NCBI RefSeq assembly: GCF_009649685.1
Contig: NZ_WJPK01000004.1
Coordinates: 124,001 to 188,000, forward strand
DNA: 64,000 bases
Direction of reading: 5' to 3'
Origin: Flavobacteriaceae bacterium EG-1
GTDB lineage: Bacteria > Bacteroidota > Bacteroidia > Flavobacteriales > Flavobacteriaceae
Shown: positions 1-8,279 of the stretch, one piece after another
Layout of the letters: each line of letters begins with the position of its first letter
Position numbering within the stretch: the first letter of the stretch is position 1
The notes under the pieces: generated by a model
Database searches by the model: none
Told to the model about the DNA's origin: nothing
Seen by the model: only the letters and a program-made list of their open reading frames with translations
Position numbers and translations under genes: made by a program

Positions 1-20
1 ATTAAGGTTGGTTGGTAATA

Positions 21-1541
21 TTATTCCCAATTAGGCATAAATGCATTTGTAAACAGTGGTTTCTTTTTATTTACAGCATTAACTTCTTCAGTTTTATAAA
101 TTCTTTTTTCAGACACACCATCGTTAGAGGTATTTACAAAAATAATAGAACCGTCATCTGGAGAATATTTAGCATCTAAATCATTCGTACCTGAAGCTTT
201 ATCCGTATCAATTTCTGTGGTCGTATTTGACGACAAATCGTACTCAAAAATCCTAGAATCTAATTGTCGATAAGCTGTATTTTCCGCAGCAGACATATCT
301 CGCGTATAAAGCACTTTGGTTCCATCCGCAGAGAAATCTAAACCACCTAATGCTCCTGATTCACCAGAGATAACCACCTCAACTTCTGCATCTGTGGCAA
401 CATTCACTACCGAAATTTTAGCATTGTAACCATCTATATTATTGGTTTTTATTACTACCAAATTATTTGTAGGGTTTACTGCTACTTCAGAAATAAACAA
501 ACTACCAGCATGGTATACTTCTTCGATACCGGAACCGTCTACATTAATAGAATATAATTTATTAAAGTTGGTATAATATAATTTCGCACCATTATTGTAC
601 CAAGTAAACTCTATCTCATCTTGTCTAAATCCTGCTACAGGTACAGTACTCGTAACTTGTTTTATGTCGGTACCGTTAATATTCATCGTAAATATGTGGG
701 TCTCAGCTCCAACAGTTCTTAAAAAAGCTATCTTATTTACAGTTGTATTCTTTATCGGTCGATAACTATTTAAAGTAGCACTTGTTAATTGCACCTCATT
801 TTGATCCAGTTCTTCATCCGATTCTCCAATAGGGTTAGCTCCTGAAAATATAACATTATTACCATCTAATTCGCGCACGTATAAAAATCGATTTGCATCA
901 ATACCAGAAGTAACAAAGCCCCCCAGTTCACTCTTCACAACATCATTAACTCCATCATCTGCAGAAATTTGCCAAATGTAATTGTTACCTACTGCCAAAT
1001 TATCAACAAGAAAGGTGGTGTCTTTTATTTCGTTGTATGTGGTAACTTCACTGGTAGATCCATTTCTTAATTCTAAAGTATAATTAATTTCATCATCATC
1101 GTTTTTTGCCGATGACCACGAAAATTGTACTTGCGTATTAACATCCTCTGCACCGTCTTCGGGGAATTTTAAAACAGAAACTATAGGAGCTACATTATTT
1201 GCATCATCAGTATTGAGTTCAAAAACCACATTAGTTGTCTTGCCTTCAATAATATTAACCGCTTCAAAGGCAGTTTGATATTCTGTTAATTCGGCTTGAA
1301 ATGAGTATTCTCCTATTTGAATATTCTCTATTGTAAAATTTCCTAAATCATCTGTAAACACGGTAGTTGAAACAGGTGACGATGAAATTTTTACATTTGT
1401 TAATGGAGTATTTTCGCCATTGGTAACGACTTTACCAGTTAAAGTGCCAAATACATTTTCATCAATAGGCTCTTCTGAGCAAGATGTTACTACGAACATT
1501 ATGCACACAGCCAAAAAACAGTTTAGAATATAATTTTTCAT
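21..1541 (-). CDS. Curli-locus lipoprotein with carboxypeptidase-regulatory-like, Ig/FnIII-like and TolB-like propeller domains
   Basis: Predicted lipoprotein of 506 residues: a signal peptide ends in a VTSC lipobox (Cys21). Residues about 33-110 look like a carboxypeptidase-regulatory-like beta domain (GKVVTNGENTPLTNVKI, then DLGNFTIENIQ). Residues about 115-212 look like an Ig or fibronectin III domain ending in WQISADDG. From about 215 to the end there are repeated strand motifs of TolB/WD40-like propeller type (GLDFSADGTKVLYTRD, KYSPDDGSIIFV). It is the last gene of the minus-strand curli operon, 21 bp after csgG. Its position suggests a surface role in curli assembly or anchoring, but this is inference from context. 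The domain calls are reasonably firm; the function is unknown. Confidence 0.75.
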   Translation of the reverse strand: MKNYILNCFLAVCIMFVVTSCSEEPIDENVFGTLTGKVVTNGENTPLTNVKISSSPVSTTVFTDDLGNFTIENIQIGEYSFQAELTEYQTAFEAVNIIEGKTTNVVFELNTDDANNVAPIVSVLKFPEDGAEDVNTQVQFSWSSAKNDDDEINYTLELRNGSTSEVTTYNEIKDTTFLVDNLAVGNNYIWQISADDGVNDVVKSELGGFVTSGIDANRFLYVRELDGNNVIFSGANPIGESDEELDQNEVQLTSATLNSYRPIKNTTVNKIAFLRTVGAETHIFTMNINGTDIKQVTSTVPVAGFRQDEIEFTWYNNGAKLYYTNFNKLYSINVDGSGIEEVYHAGSLFISEVAVNPTNNLVVIKTNNIDGYNAKISVVNVATDAEVEVVISGESGALGGLDFSADGTKVLYTRDMSAAENTAYRQLDSRIFEYDLSSNTTTEIDTDKASGTNDLDAKYSPDDGSIIFVNTSNDGVSEKRIYKTEEVNAVNKKKPLFTNAFMPNWE

Positions 1542-1562
1542 TTTTAATTTTTTAGCGATGAA

Positions 1563-3029
1563 TTAACGTTTATTAGGAATCATAAATTCTGAAGGTGCCC
1601 GCTGATCAATATTTTCAATCACTGGTTGCTCTTCATTCTTTAACTTATTTCTGCCGCCAAATTTATACTTAAGTCCTAGCCCAAGATTGTAATAATAGTC
1701 GTCACGTTTGCCACTTATAACGCCATCCAATTCATCCGAAAAAGTAAAATTACTCTCGGCAAATGCCCTAACGTCAATATTTTTAGATAGCTTATAGTTT
1801 AATCCAACACCTGCTTGCACCTTTGGTGCTGTAATTTGAGTTGGCTTTGCTTCATCAATATGCCGAATATCAAAAATTACACCCCCACCTCCATAGATAT
1901 ATGGTGATAAATTATCAAAGGGCAATAAATTCAATTCAAGATTTAATTGTGCAGCCATATGTTCTCTACTAAAAGAATTACCACCTTTAAAATTTAAATA
2001 ATCAACATTCAGGGCGAGACCAAACTTCGGACTTAATGTTCTCAGATATCCGAAATTATAGCCTGCCGCAAATGTTTTACTACCTAAATCTCCATTTAAT
2101 ATAGATGCAGTACCATTTACTGTTATTGCATTTTTAGCATCTTCAGTTTCTTGTACCCTATCGTATAATAATTGAGATTCTTCAAACTCTTTTTGAGCTT
2201 TATATGCATCCATTAACTTTTTATTGGTCAAACCACCTTCTTTTGAAGTCCACAAACCAGCTTCAATACCCTCAATTATTAAGGCCTCTAGTGCTTTTTC
2301 AATTGCATCTTTCATTGCCAATTGCACCGGTTCATTTTTTGTAAAACCAGTTTCAGCTTCTAAAAGTCTTTGAAAACTTACATACCGAAATAAACTTGCA
2401 TCAACTGACTGTGACAAAATAGTTTTAGACACATAAACCGTCTTTAATATTTTTCCATTACTGGTAGATACTGCTCGTAAGTAAATTGAAATTCTATCTT
2501 GACGATATTTTGTAGATGCTCCTGCTCCAAAATAACGAGCGCCAGCCCCTCCTGTTATAATATTGGTATCATACGAAACAATTCCTCCTTCTAAAAGTAT
2601 ACCAGCATACAATAAGGGTGGTAAATTGGGTTGTGGCGAATTTGTACTGCGCCCGAACTCCTCTCTTGTTGAGCGAATAATGTTTCGTTCATTTAATAAA
2701 TTACCTAGATTTTCACGTTCTATTGGTGTAAACCATTTAGAATCTTCTAAGGCTTGAATCAACATCGTTGTTGCCCCTTGTGAAACAGCTGTACTAAAAG
2801 TACTTCCTCCTTCTTGTGCTTTATATTGACCCGTTTGATCTTTAAAATTATACACACCCACAACAAGCTCTTGATACGGTTCTGGCAAATCTCGTAAGAC
2901 CTGAGTTTTAGAGGTCAACTCCCCTATTCTAGCATCTTGCGGTGCGTATGGCTGATTTAAATAAGCACCACACCCTGTTAAAACAAGAGCGAGAAAGAGT
3001 ATTGAAATACTTAAAATTCTTTGAAACAT
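1563..3029 (-). CDS. csgG: CsgG/HfaB-family curli secretion pore with C-terminal beta-barrel-like extension
   Basis: CsgG is the outer-membrane lipoprotein that oligomerises into the curli secretion channel. This copy has a signal peptide with lipobox LTGC (Cys20) and a CsgG domain at about residues 25-270: LPEPYQELVVGVYNFKDQTGQ, the IIRSTREEFG region, and LLEGGIVSYDTNIITGG. At 488 residues it is far longer than the E. coli protein (about 277). After a linker, residues about 305-465 show alternating amphipathic strands (FAAGYNFGYLRTLSPKFGL, VQAGVGLNYKLSKNIDVRAF, YYNLGLGLKYKFG) typical of a small outer-membrane barrel. It lies 14 bp downstream of csgF. The CsgG identity is strong; the barrel reading is from the pattern. 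Confidence 0.9.
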   Translation of the reverse strand: MFQRILSISILFLALVLTGCGAYLNQPYAPQDARIGELTSKTQVLRDLPEPYQELVVGVYNFKDQTGQYKAQEGGSTFSTAVSQGATTMLIQALEDSKWFTPIERENLGNLLNERNIIRSTREEFGRSTNSPQPNLPPLLYAGILLEGGIVSYDTNIITGGAGARYFGAGASTKYRQDRISIYLRAVSTSNGKILKTVYVSKTILSQSVDASLFRYVSFQRLLEAETGFTKNEPVQLAMKDAIEKALEALIIEGIEAGLWTSKEGGLTNKKLMDAYKAQKEFEESQLLYDRVQETEDAKNAITVNGTASILNGDLGSKTFAAGYNFGYLRTLSPKFGLALNVDYLNFKGGNSFSREHMAAQLNLELNLLPFDNLSPYIYGGGGVIFDIRHIDEAKPTQITAPKVQAGVGLNYKLSKNIDVRAFAESNFTFSDELDGVISGKRDDYYYNLGLGLKYKFGGRNKLKNEEQPVIENIDQRAPSEFMIPNKR

Positions 3030-3043
3030 GGGGCAGATTTAAT

Positions 3044-3439
3044 TTAGTTTGGGACAATTATTTGTGTCTGTTCGCCTGTGATTGTATCTAAAATATTAAT
3101 AACCAGACCTTCGCCCGATTCAAAAATTTCTAAAGCCAAATCACCAACATTAAAGGAGCCCTCTTGCAGCTCTTCACCAAGTTGCGAACTAAAAACGTTT
3201 CTAGATAAATTGCTTAATAACTGACTATTTAAATTCTCCTGAAAACGTTCTAACTCCGTTTGTTCTTCGTTAGCGTTAGCAGGATCAGTAAACGAATTCT
3301 GTGACTCCGCTGAGCTCAGCAACCATTGATAGTTAAATGTGTTTCCACCAAATGCGGGGTTAATGGGAGTATACACCATTTGCTGTGCAAAGCCATAACT
3401 AGACATTGTTACTGCAAGAATAAATAATAATCGCTTCAT
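3044..3439 (-). CDS. csgF: Curli assembly factor CsgF
   Basis: CsgF couples the CsgG pore to nucleation of curlin at the cell surface. This 131-residue protein has a cleavable signal peptide ending near FAQQ and then the family hallmark just after cleavage, MVYTPINPAFGGNTFN, which in characterised CsgF is the segment that inserts into CsgG. The following QWLLSSAESQN also fits the family. The length matches E. coli CsgF (138). It lies between csgE and csgG with gaps of 11 and 14 bp, so it is co-transcribed. Confidence 0.92.
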   Translation of the reverse strand: MKRLLFILAVTMSSYGFAQQMVYTPINPAFGGNTFNYQWLLSSAESQNSFTDPANANEEQTELERFQENLNSQLLSNLSRNVFSSQLGEELQEGSFNVGDLALEIFESGEGLVINILDTITGEQTQIIVPN

Positions 3440-3450
3440 AGGTAATTTGA

Positions 3451-4209
3451 TTAATATCTTGTAATTTGATTCGCGTTGTTTTTCAACCTTTGGAGATATG
3501 CATTTACACGGTAAATAGAATTATCTGCCATTGATTTTAAATATTGAGTTCTAGGGTTAACAAAAAACTGTACTACTATTTCATCTTCAACAAGGACAAC
3601 TATTTGCGTATTACTGCCAATTGCCAAACGTTCTTCAATCTTTACAATTTTATCTGCATTTATATTGTTACTTAAATACAACGAATAAAACATATCGTAA
3701 AAATCATTACCAGCTTTTGTTTTTGTATCCTCTATAACCATACCTCTTAAAATAAAACCGTCTTCTTTAGACTCTTTTACGTCTTTATTTGCTGATGATC
3801 GGTTTAGACTTTTTACTTCGTCTGCTTCACCTTCAATACCGTTTAATATTTTGCGATCTTTTCCAATAATTTTATCATTTTCATAGACCAATAAAAGAAT
3901 AATTGTTCGATCACGTTCATTTACATTAATACTCGTATTTGAGAGGTTTTTCTTCGCCCCAGGTTCCAATACAAATCGTCCTTCTTGCTTATTCGTATTT
4001 TTGTTTTTCCCAGATTTTATTACTGACAAAACATAACGTAAACTTTTGTTTATCTCTGTTTTATTATGGGCCGAACCTGTTATATTGATGATACTATTAT
4101 CTTGAATATCAAGATCTATTGCTGCTGAAACTTCTGTATTATAGATTTGCGAATATGTTACCAGTGGTAAACACATGAGGCAAATAAAAGCTATAAAAGA
4201 ATATTTCAT
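3451..4209 (-). CDS. csgE: CsgE curli chaperone with an extra N-terminal CsgC/CsgH-like domain
   Basis: CsgE is the periplasmic adaptor that gates substrate entry to CsgG. The CsgE domain is at about residues 151-245 (GFILRGMVIEDTKTKAGNDF, then NIN-ADKIVKIEERLA and VVLVEDEIVVQFFVNPR). The protein has 252 residues, roughly twice the E. coli length (129). The extra part is residues 22-123 after a signal peptide ending YSQ: an all-beta stretch with LRYVLSVIKSGKNKNTNKQ followed by GRFVLEPGAKKNLSNTSIN. This matches what I know of the Ig-like amyloid inhibitors CsgC/CsgH (strand, SG-rich loop, Q-x-G-x-F, then LS-x-T). The CsgE assignment is strong; the fusion reading is inference. Confidence 0.88.
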   Translation of the reverse strand: MKYSFIAFICLMCLPLVTYSQIYNTEVSAAIDLDIQDNSIINITGSAHNKTEINKSLRYVLSVIKSGKNKNTNKQEGRFVLEPGAKKNLSNTSINVNERDRTIILLLVYENDKIIGKDRKILNGIEGEADEVKSLNRSSANKDVKESKEDGFILRGMVIEDTKTKAGNDFYDMFYSLYLSNNINADKIVKIEERLAIGSNTQIVVLVEDEIVVQFFVNPRTQYLKSMADNSIYRVNAYLQRLKNNANQITRY

Positions 4210-4225
4210 TTTATAAATTTTTAAA

Positions 4226-4744
4226 TCAATTGAAATTTCGAATCGTTATCGATTTCGCATTTCCCTGAAGATTCAATTGTATTTTTTCTGTCAATGTATT
4301 ACTGCCGAAAATCACGACATTTTGTTCATTGCCATTTTGAATAATATTTCGCTCAAGATTTAAACTAGGCGCATTCCCATATTCCAATAAAAAATTGTTG
4401 TTCCCGTTTTGCAATACGTTAGTGCTGAATGTTTTTGCTGCTACATTAATATCTGCATTGTTAGCATTTCCATTTTGCACCAAACTTATGGTACTATAAT
4501 CCGTTTGTGTTTGAACTGCTGAATTATTATTTGAACCTATTTGTTGTATGTATACCGCATTTGAAGCTGCTTGCGGTACATTTGATTGCACTTGCGAAAC
4601 CGATTGTAAATTTTCAAGTCCTACATCACTTACTAATGATGCTCCAACGTCTTCTACAACTTCTATTTGAGCATAAAGCGTATTAAAGCCCACAAAAAGT
4701 AGCGCTATAAGAATATATTTTATTTTGATATGATGAACACCCAT
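4226..4744 (-). CDS. Minor curlin-like secreted protein (CsgB-type position)
   Basis: This 172-residue protein has a signal peptide ending LYAQ. A low-complexity N-terminal part follows, then curlin-type strand-turn repeats: YIQQIGSNNNSAVQTQ, ISLVQNGNANNADINV, NVLQNGNNNFLLEYG, NIIQNGNEQNVVIFG, EKIQLNLQGNAKSITIRN. The Q-N-G-N-x-N turns are the signature of amyloid curlin repeats, but there are only about five double units and they are less regular than in the large curlin upstream. It lies between the major curlin and csgE, as expected for a nucleator (CsgB role). That role is inference from position and repeat number. Confidence 0.75.
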   Translation of the reverse strand: MGVHHIKIKYILIALLFVGFNTLYAQIEVVEDVGASLVSDVGLENLQSVSQVQSNVPQAASNAVYIQQIGSNNNSAVQTQTDYSTISLVQNGNANNADINVAAKTFSTNVLQNGNNNFLLEYGNAPSLNLERNIIQNGNEQNVVIFGSNTLTEKIQLNLQGNAKSITIRNFN

Positions 4745-4882
4745 AATTTGGTTCGCTTTATAAGATTAAATTTCGTAAACAATTTGACCGTATTAAAAAA
4801 TAATGGTTCAACGTGTCAGTTAATCGCCTACCTGCTATTTATCAACACTTTAACTTCTAAGTTAAAGTGATAATCTAATAAA

Positions 4883-4910
4883 TGGGATGACGATTTTATC
4901 GCCATCCCAT
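4883..4910 (-). terminator. Strong stem-loop between major curlin and the rest of the curli operon
   Basis: An inverted repeat TGGGATG-(A)-CGAT pairs with ATCG-(C)-CATCCCA around a TTT loop, giving 11 paired positions with a single mismatch. It starts 45 bp downstream of the major curlin stop and lies before the minor curlin. On the minus strand the downstream side reads TTTATTAGATT, only weakly U-rich, so it may be a leaky terminator or an RNA-stability element that lets curlin be made in excess over the assembly proteins. Confidence 0.6.
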
Positions 4911-4954
4911 TAGTATTTCAAAAAATTGAGGGAAAATCAATTTTAATACAAATA

Positions 4955-6856
4955 TTAGTTGCTTTGCATAACACTCATTGCGTTACCATTACCATTTTGC
5001 ATTAGATTAGATGTATGATTATTTCCCGATTGCATTAAAGTAAAATTATTACCATCTCCATTTTGTGCGAATGTACTAGAATGATTGTCGCCTAATTGAG
5101 AAATAACTGATGTATTATCACTTCCATTTTGAGTTAATAAACTATTATTTCCAAGTCCGTTTTGAGTAACCATAGCTGAGTTTCCACTGCCATTCATTTG
5201 CGTCAAGTCACTAACATTACCAACACCAGTCTGTATAACTGAAGCTGTACCCTCATCCGCTGATTGAAGAATGTTACTAGTATTTAAACCACCACCTTGT
5301 ATAACAATAGCTCCATTTCCTGAACCAGTTTGCTCTATATCACTAATACCTTGAATAGCCTGGGTAACTGAAGCTGTATTGTTATTACCTGTTTGTTCAA
5401 TATCACTAAGGTTTAACAATCCATCTTGGTCTACTGTTGCTGTATTAAAATGACCAGACTGGGTAACAACACTTCCATTGCCTCCATCTTGAGTAACCGT
5501 GGCGGTATTATTATTTCCTCCTTGATCTATTTTACTGCTATTTGCACCAGTTTGAGTAACTGTTGCTGTATTTACATGTCCAGATTGATTGATAAAACTA
5601 CCTAAACCAAGTGGTATTATTATATCATCATTAACATCAGTCTGTGTAACTGTTGCTGTATTACGATTTCCTGTTTGATCAATATCACTCAGATTACCAC
5701 CCCCTAAAAATCCTAAATCTTGTCCAGTTTGAGTAACCGTTGCTTTATTTTGATGCCCAAGTTGATCAATATCACTTTCATCTGTATCACCTGTAGTTTG
5801 TGTAACTGTTGCCATATTAACATTCCCTGTTTGAAGAATGTCACTTTTATTTCTGTTACCTGCCTGATCTACGGTAGCTTCATTACGAATACCACTTTGA
5901 ATAATATCACTATCTGCTCTTCGGCCTGCCTGAGTTACATTAGCTTTATTCAAATTATTTGTTTGGGTAATATCACTATCTGCTCTATCACCAGACTGTA
6001 TTACTGTAGCATTGTTTTTAAAGCCATTTTGATCAATGTTGCTATCAGCTCTTGTACCCGTTTGATGTACATCAGCAACATCTCCATCTCCATTTTGATT
6101 TATGATACTATAAGAGCTACTACCATCTTGAAATACATTAGCATCGTTATTGTCACCATTTTGATTAATTATAATCTCACCCGTAGCATTACTATTCCAT
6201 TGTTCTGCTTCAGCGTCATTATTATTACCTGATTGCGTAATTCTTGTGTCATCATTATCACCATCTTGGTCTACTTTTGCCCAGTTATCATCACCAGTAA
6301 CTTCTATAGTAGCATAGTTTCCATTTCCACCAGGCGTATGCTGTCTAATTTCGGCATAGTTGCGATCGGCTCCATCCGCATTAGTTCCAATACTAATAAA
6401 GCCTTCGTTACTATCACCGTTTTGTTCAACCCATGCTTCGTTGTCATCACCGTAAATATTAATTGCATGAGGTGGGTTAAAATGTTCAGCATTAGGATGT
6501 AAGTTATTATTATATGTACCTTTTTGCTCAACGGTAGCTTCATTTCCATCACCAGCAATACGAACTATAGAATTATTTTTAGTCCCTTCGCTTTGCGTAA
6601 CATTAACTGTATTGCCATCCGACCTTCCAGGGCCAGCAATTTCAATTACAGAATTTTGATCCGTATCACCTTGTGTAACATTTGTTTCATTGGTATCTCC
6701 CCATACCCTAACCACTGATCGTTGTTCAAGCCCCGATTGATCAACGACACCTGTATTTCCGCTGCCATTTTGACTGACATTACTGTCGTTATCTTGAGCC
6801 AAGACTACTGAGCCCATCATTAACGCGGCTGCGCCTAAAATCATTTTTTTGTTCAT
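4955..6856 (-). CDS. Large repeat-rich major curlin (CsgA-like functional amyloid)
   Basis: This is the secreted amyloid subunit of the curli system. The 633-residue protein starts with a signal peptide (cleavage near VLAQ) and then consists almost wholly of strand-turn repeats of the form hydrophobic-x-Q followed by G/D/N-rich turns, such as ATVTQTG, SDIDQ and NKANVTQAG. I count about 52 such strands, or about 26 double units, against five repeats in E. coli CsgA. Residues about 30-210 are less regular and include longer inserts. Aspartate in the turns (ADSDI, ESDI) is frequent, giving an acidic fibre. It is the first gene of the operon and is followed by a stem-loop. The repeats produce spurious long open frames on the opposite strand. 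Confidence 0.88.
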   Translation of the reverse strand: MNKKMILGAAALMMGSVVLAQDNDSNVSQNGSGNTGVVDQSGLEQRSVVRVWGDTNETNVTQGDTDQNSVIEIAGPGRSDGNTVNVTQSEGTKNNSIVRIAGDGNEATVEQKGTYNNNLHPNAEHFNPPHAINIYGDDNEAWVEQNGDSNEGFISIGTNADGADRNYAEIRQHTPGGNGNYATIEVTGDDNWAKVDQDGDNDDTRITQSGNNNDAEAEQWNSNATGEIIINQNGDNNDANVFQDGSSSYSIINQNGDGDVADVHQTGTRADSNIDQNGFKNNATVIQSGDRADSDITQTNNLNKANVTQAGRRADSDIIQSGIRNEATVDQAGNRNKSDILQTGNVNMATVTQTTGDTDESDIDQLGHQNKATVTQTGQDLGFLGGGNLSDIDQTGNRNTATVTQTDVNDDIIIPLGLGSFINQSGHVNTATVTQTGANSSKIDQGGNNNTATVTQDGGNGSVVTQSGHFNTATVDQDGLLNLSDIEQTGNNNTASVTQAIQGISDIEQTGSGNGAIVIQGGGLNTSNILQSADEGTASVIQTGVGNVSDLTQMNGSGNSAMVTQNGLGNNSLLTQNGSDNTSVISQLGDNHSSTFAQNGDGNNFTLMQSGNNHTSNLMQNGNGNAMSVMQSN

Positions 6857-7344
6857 AATACTAATGGTTTAAAGGTTATAAATTAATTGTCTAAATATTT
6901 TAATTAATTGATATACAGTTATTAGCAAATATTTATTTGCAAAATCCTGTTTAAACCAAGGCACACGAAAGTATTGTTCTTTAAGATATGTGGGGTATCA
7001 AAAAAAATTAACTACTAAAAAAAACGGGGGAGCGAAATGTGAAAAACATTTCAGTAAAATTGCATTTCGGGGAAATAATAAATGCAACAATATGAAGTAC
7101 TAAACTAGAATTATTTTAACATTTGAAATTGGTATTATCGTTGAAATACACATTGTTTTCGTTAAACGGTAAAATTAACCTTCAAAAAATGTTAATTTGA
7201 TATTTTTACTATTCATAAATTATCATATCGTTATATTTTATCTTACAATAAAAGTCAGAATTATTACAACCTGCTGATAATCAACTACTTTATATTTATT
7301 TGGAAGTAATTTAAAAATGGTTTATTAACTTTTGTTCTAATACC
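6857..7344. other. Intergenic region upstream of the curli operon
   Basis: About 490 bp with no convincing gene. It must hold the promoter of the minus-strand curli operon, but I found no clear TAnnTTTG box on that strand. Notable are a G-run (AACGGGGGAGCG, near 7023-7034) beside a small inverted repeat GAAATG-n7-CATTTC (7034-7052) and a further CATTTCGGGG nearby. These could be operator or leader structure. The rest is AT-rich. Confidence 0.4.
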
Positions 7345-8178
7345 TTAAAACTTTCCATATAAGCCTGCTCCTAAAACAGCTCTTCGAGGCACATTATTTC
7401 CCGATAATGCCCCAGTGTAATTAGCAAGAATACCAAACTTATCAGTTGCTTCAAAAATTAGCTTTAAGCCATAGGCCACATATTCTTGATCATTAACATA
7501 AAAACCAGTAACTAAATTGCTAGCAGGCAAACTTACCTCACCATTATTAAAAGAAGAAGAGGCATTTAAAAATCCAATAGTCCATAAACCTTTTAAAGGT
7601 TGCGCACCTAACTCAGCATCAAAAACAAAACTAGAGCTGTGATCGTTAAAGCGAATATCAACCCCTGTTGATCCCTGGGCATAAAAAGGTCCAAAACTTC
7701 TACCTACGTTAATTTTTGGTGATACTGTATAGGTATCATATCCACTTCGCAAACCTGAATCCTCAAAAAACTTTCCAGAATTCAAACCTATATTCAATTG
7801 TGCTGCTACAACCCAAGTACCTTTATGTATTTGTTGCTTCACACCAATCGAAATATTTCCTAATGCAGTTTCCGAAGCTTCAGAAGTAATTGGTGTAATG
7901 TTTGAGTCTACCAATTCTTCTGCTTTAAGCATTCGTATGGGTAAACTAAATACTAAAGTAGTTTTATCACTTACACCATATTCCGAATACAGTTGGATTG
8001 TATTATCGGTTAACTTTCGTTCTGACTGATAACCTGGGTTTCCATAAATACCAGAATATCCACTAATACTGTAATAAGATAGTTGGGTATAAACTTCGTT
8101 TTTAGATTTTGTCCATGCTCCTTGTGCAAAAACAGAAGCACTAAAAAAAATAGCAACTATTACAGATAACTTTTTCAT
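7345..8178 (-). CDS. Predicted outer-membrane beta-barrel protein
   Basis: The chosen start gives 277 residues and a clear signal peptide (MKKLSVIVAIFFSASVFAQG). An upstream in-frame start at 8322 would bury it behind 48 residues, so it is rejected. The mature protein is a series of alternating amphipathic strands (YTQLSYYSISGYSGIYG, TIQLYSEYGVSDKTTLVFS, TALGNISIGVKQQI) ending in an aromatic residue (GAGLYGKF), as in outer-membrane barrels. It loosely resembles the phenol-degradation MetA-like/transporter-type barrels. It lies about 100 bp downstream of glnN on the same strand; a link to nitrogen metabolism is possible but not shown. The substrate is unknown. Confidence 0.75.
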   Translation of the reverse strand: MKKLSVIVAIFFSASVFAQGAWTKSKNEVYTQLSYYSISGYSGIYGNPGYQSERKLTDNTIQLYSEYGVSDKTTLVFSLPIRMLKAEELVDSNITPITSEASETALGNISIGVKQQIHKGTWVVAAQLNIGLNSGKFFEDSGLRSGYDTYTVSPKINVGRSFGPFYAQGSTGVDIRFNDHSSSFVFDAELGAQPLKGLWTIGFLNASSSFNNGEVSLPASNLVTGFYVNDQEYVAYGLKLIFEATDKFGILANYTGALSGNNVPRRAVLGAGLYGKF

Positions 8179-8279
8179 ACAATCGATATTTATAGATTGC
8201 TTAGTACCAAAAAGGTTATAAAACTTACAATACCACCCTAAAAAGAACTTAGATTCGTTAAAAAACGATATTCTCTCGA

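Noticed and set aside
5720-6718. Several long plus-strand open frames opposite the major curlin gene, and a frame-shifted minus-strand frame at 6304-6558
   Set aside because: They arise from the regular codon pattern of the curlin repeats; the products are low-complexity Ile/Thr/Ser-rich strings with no start context.
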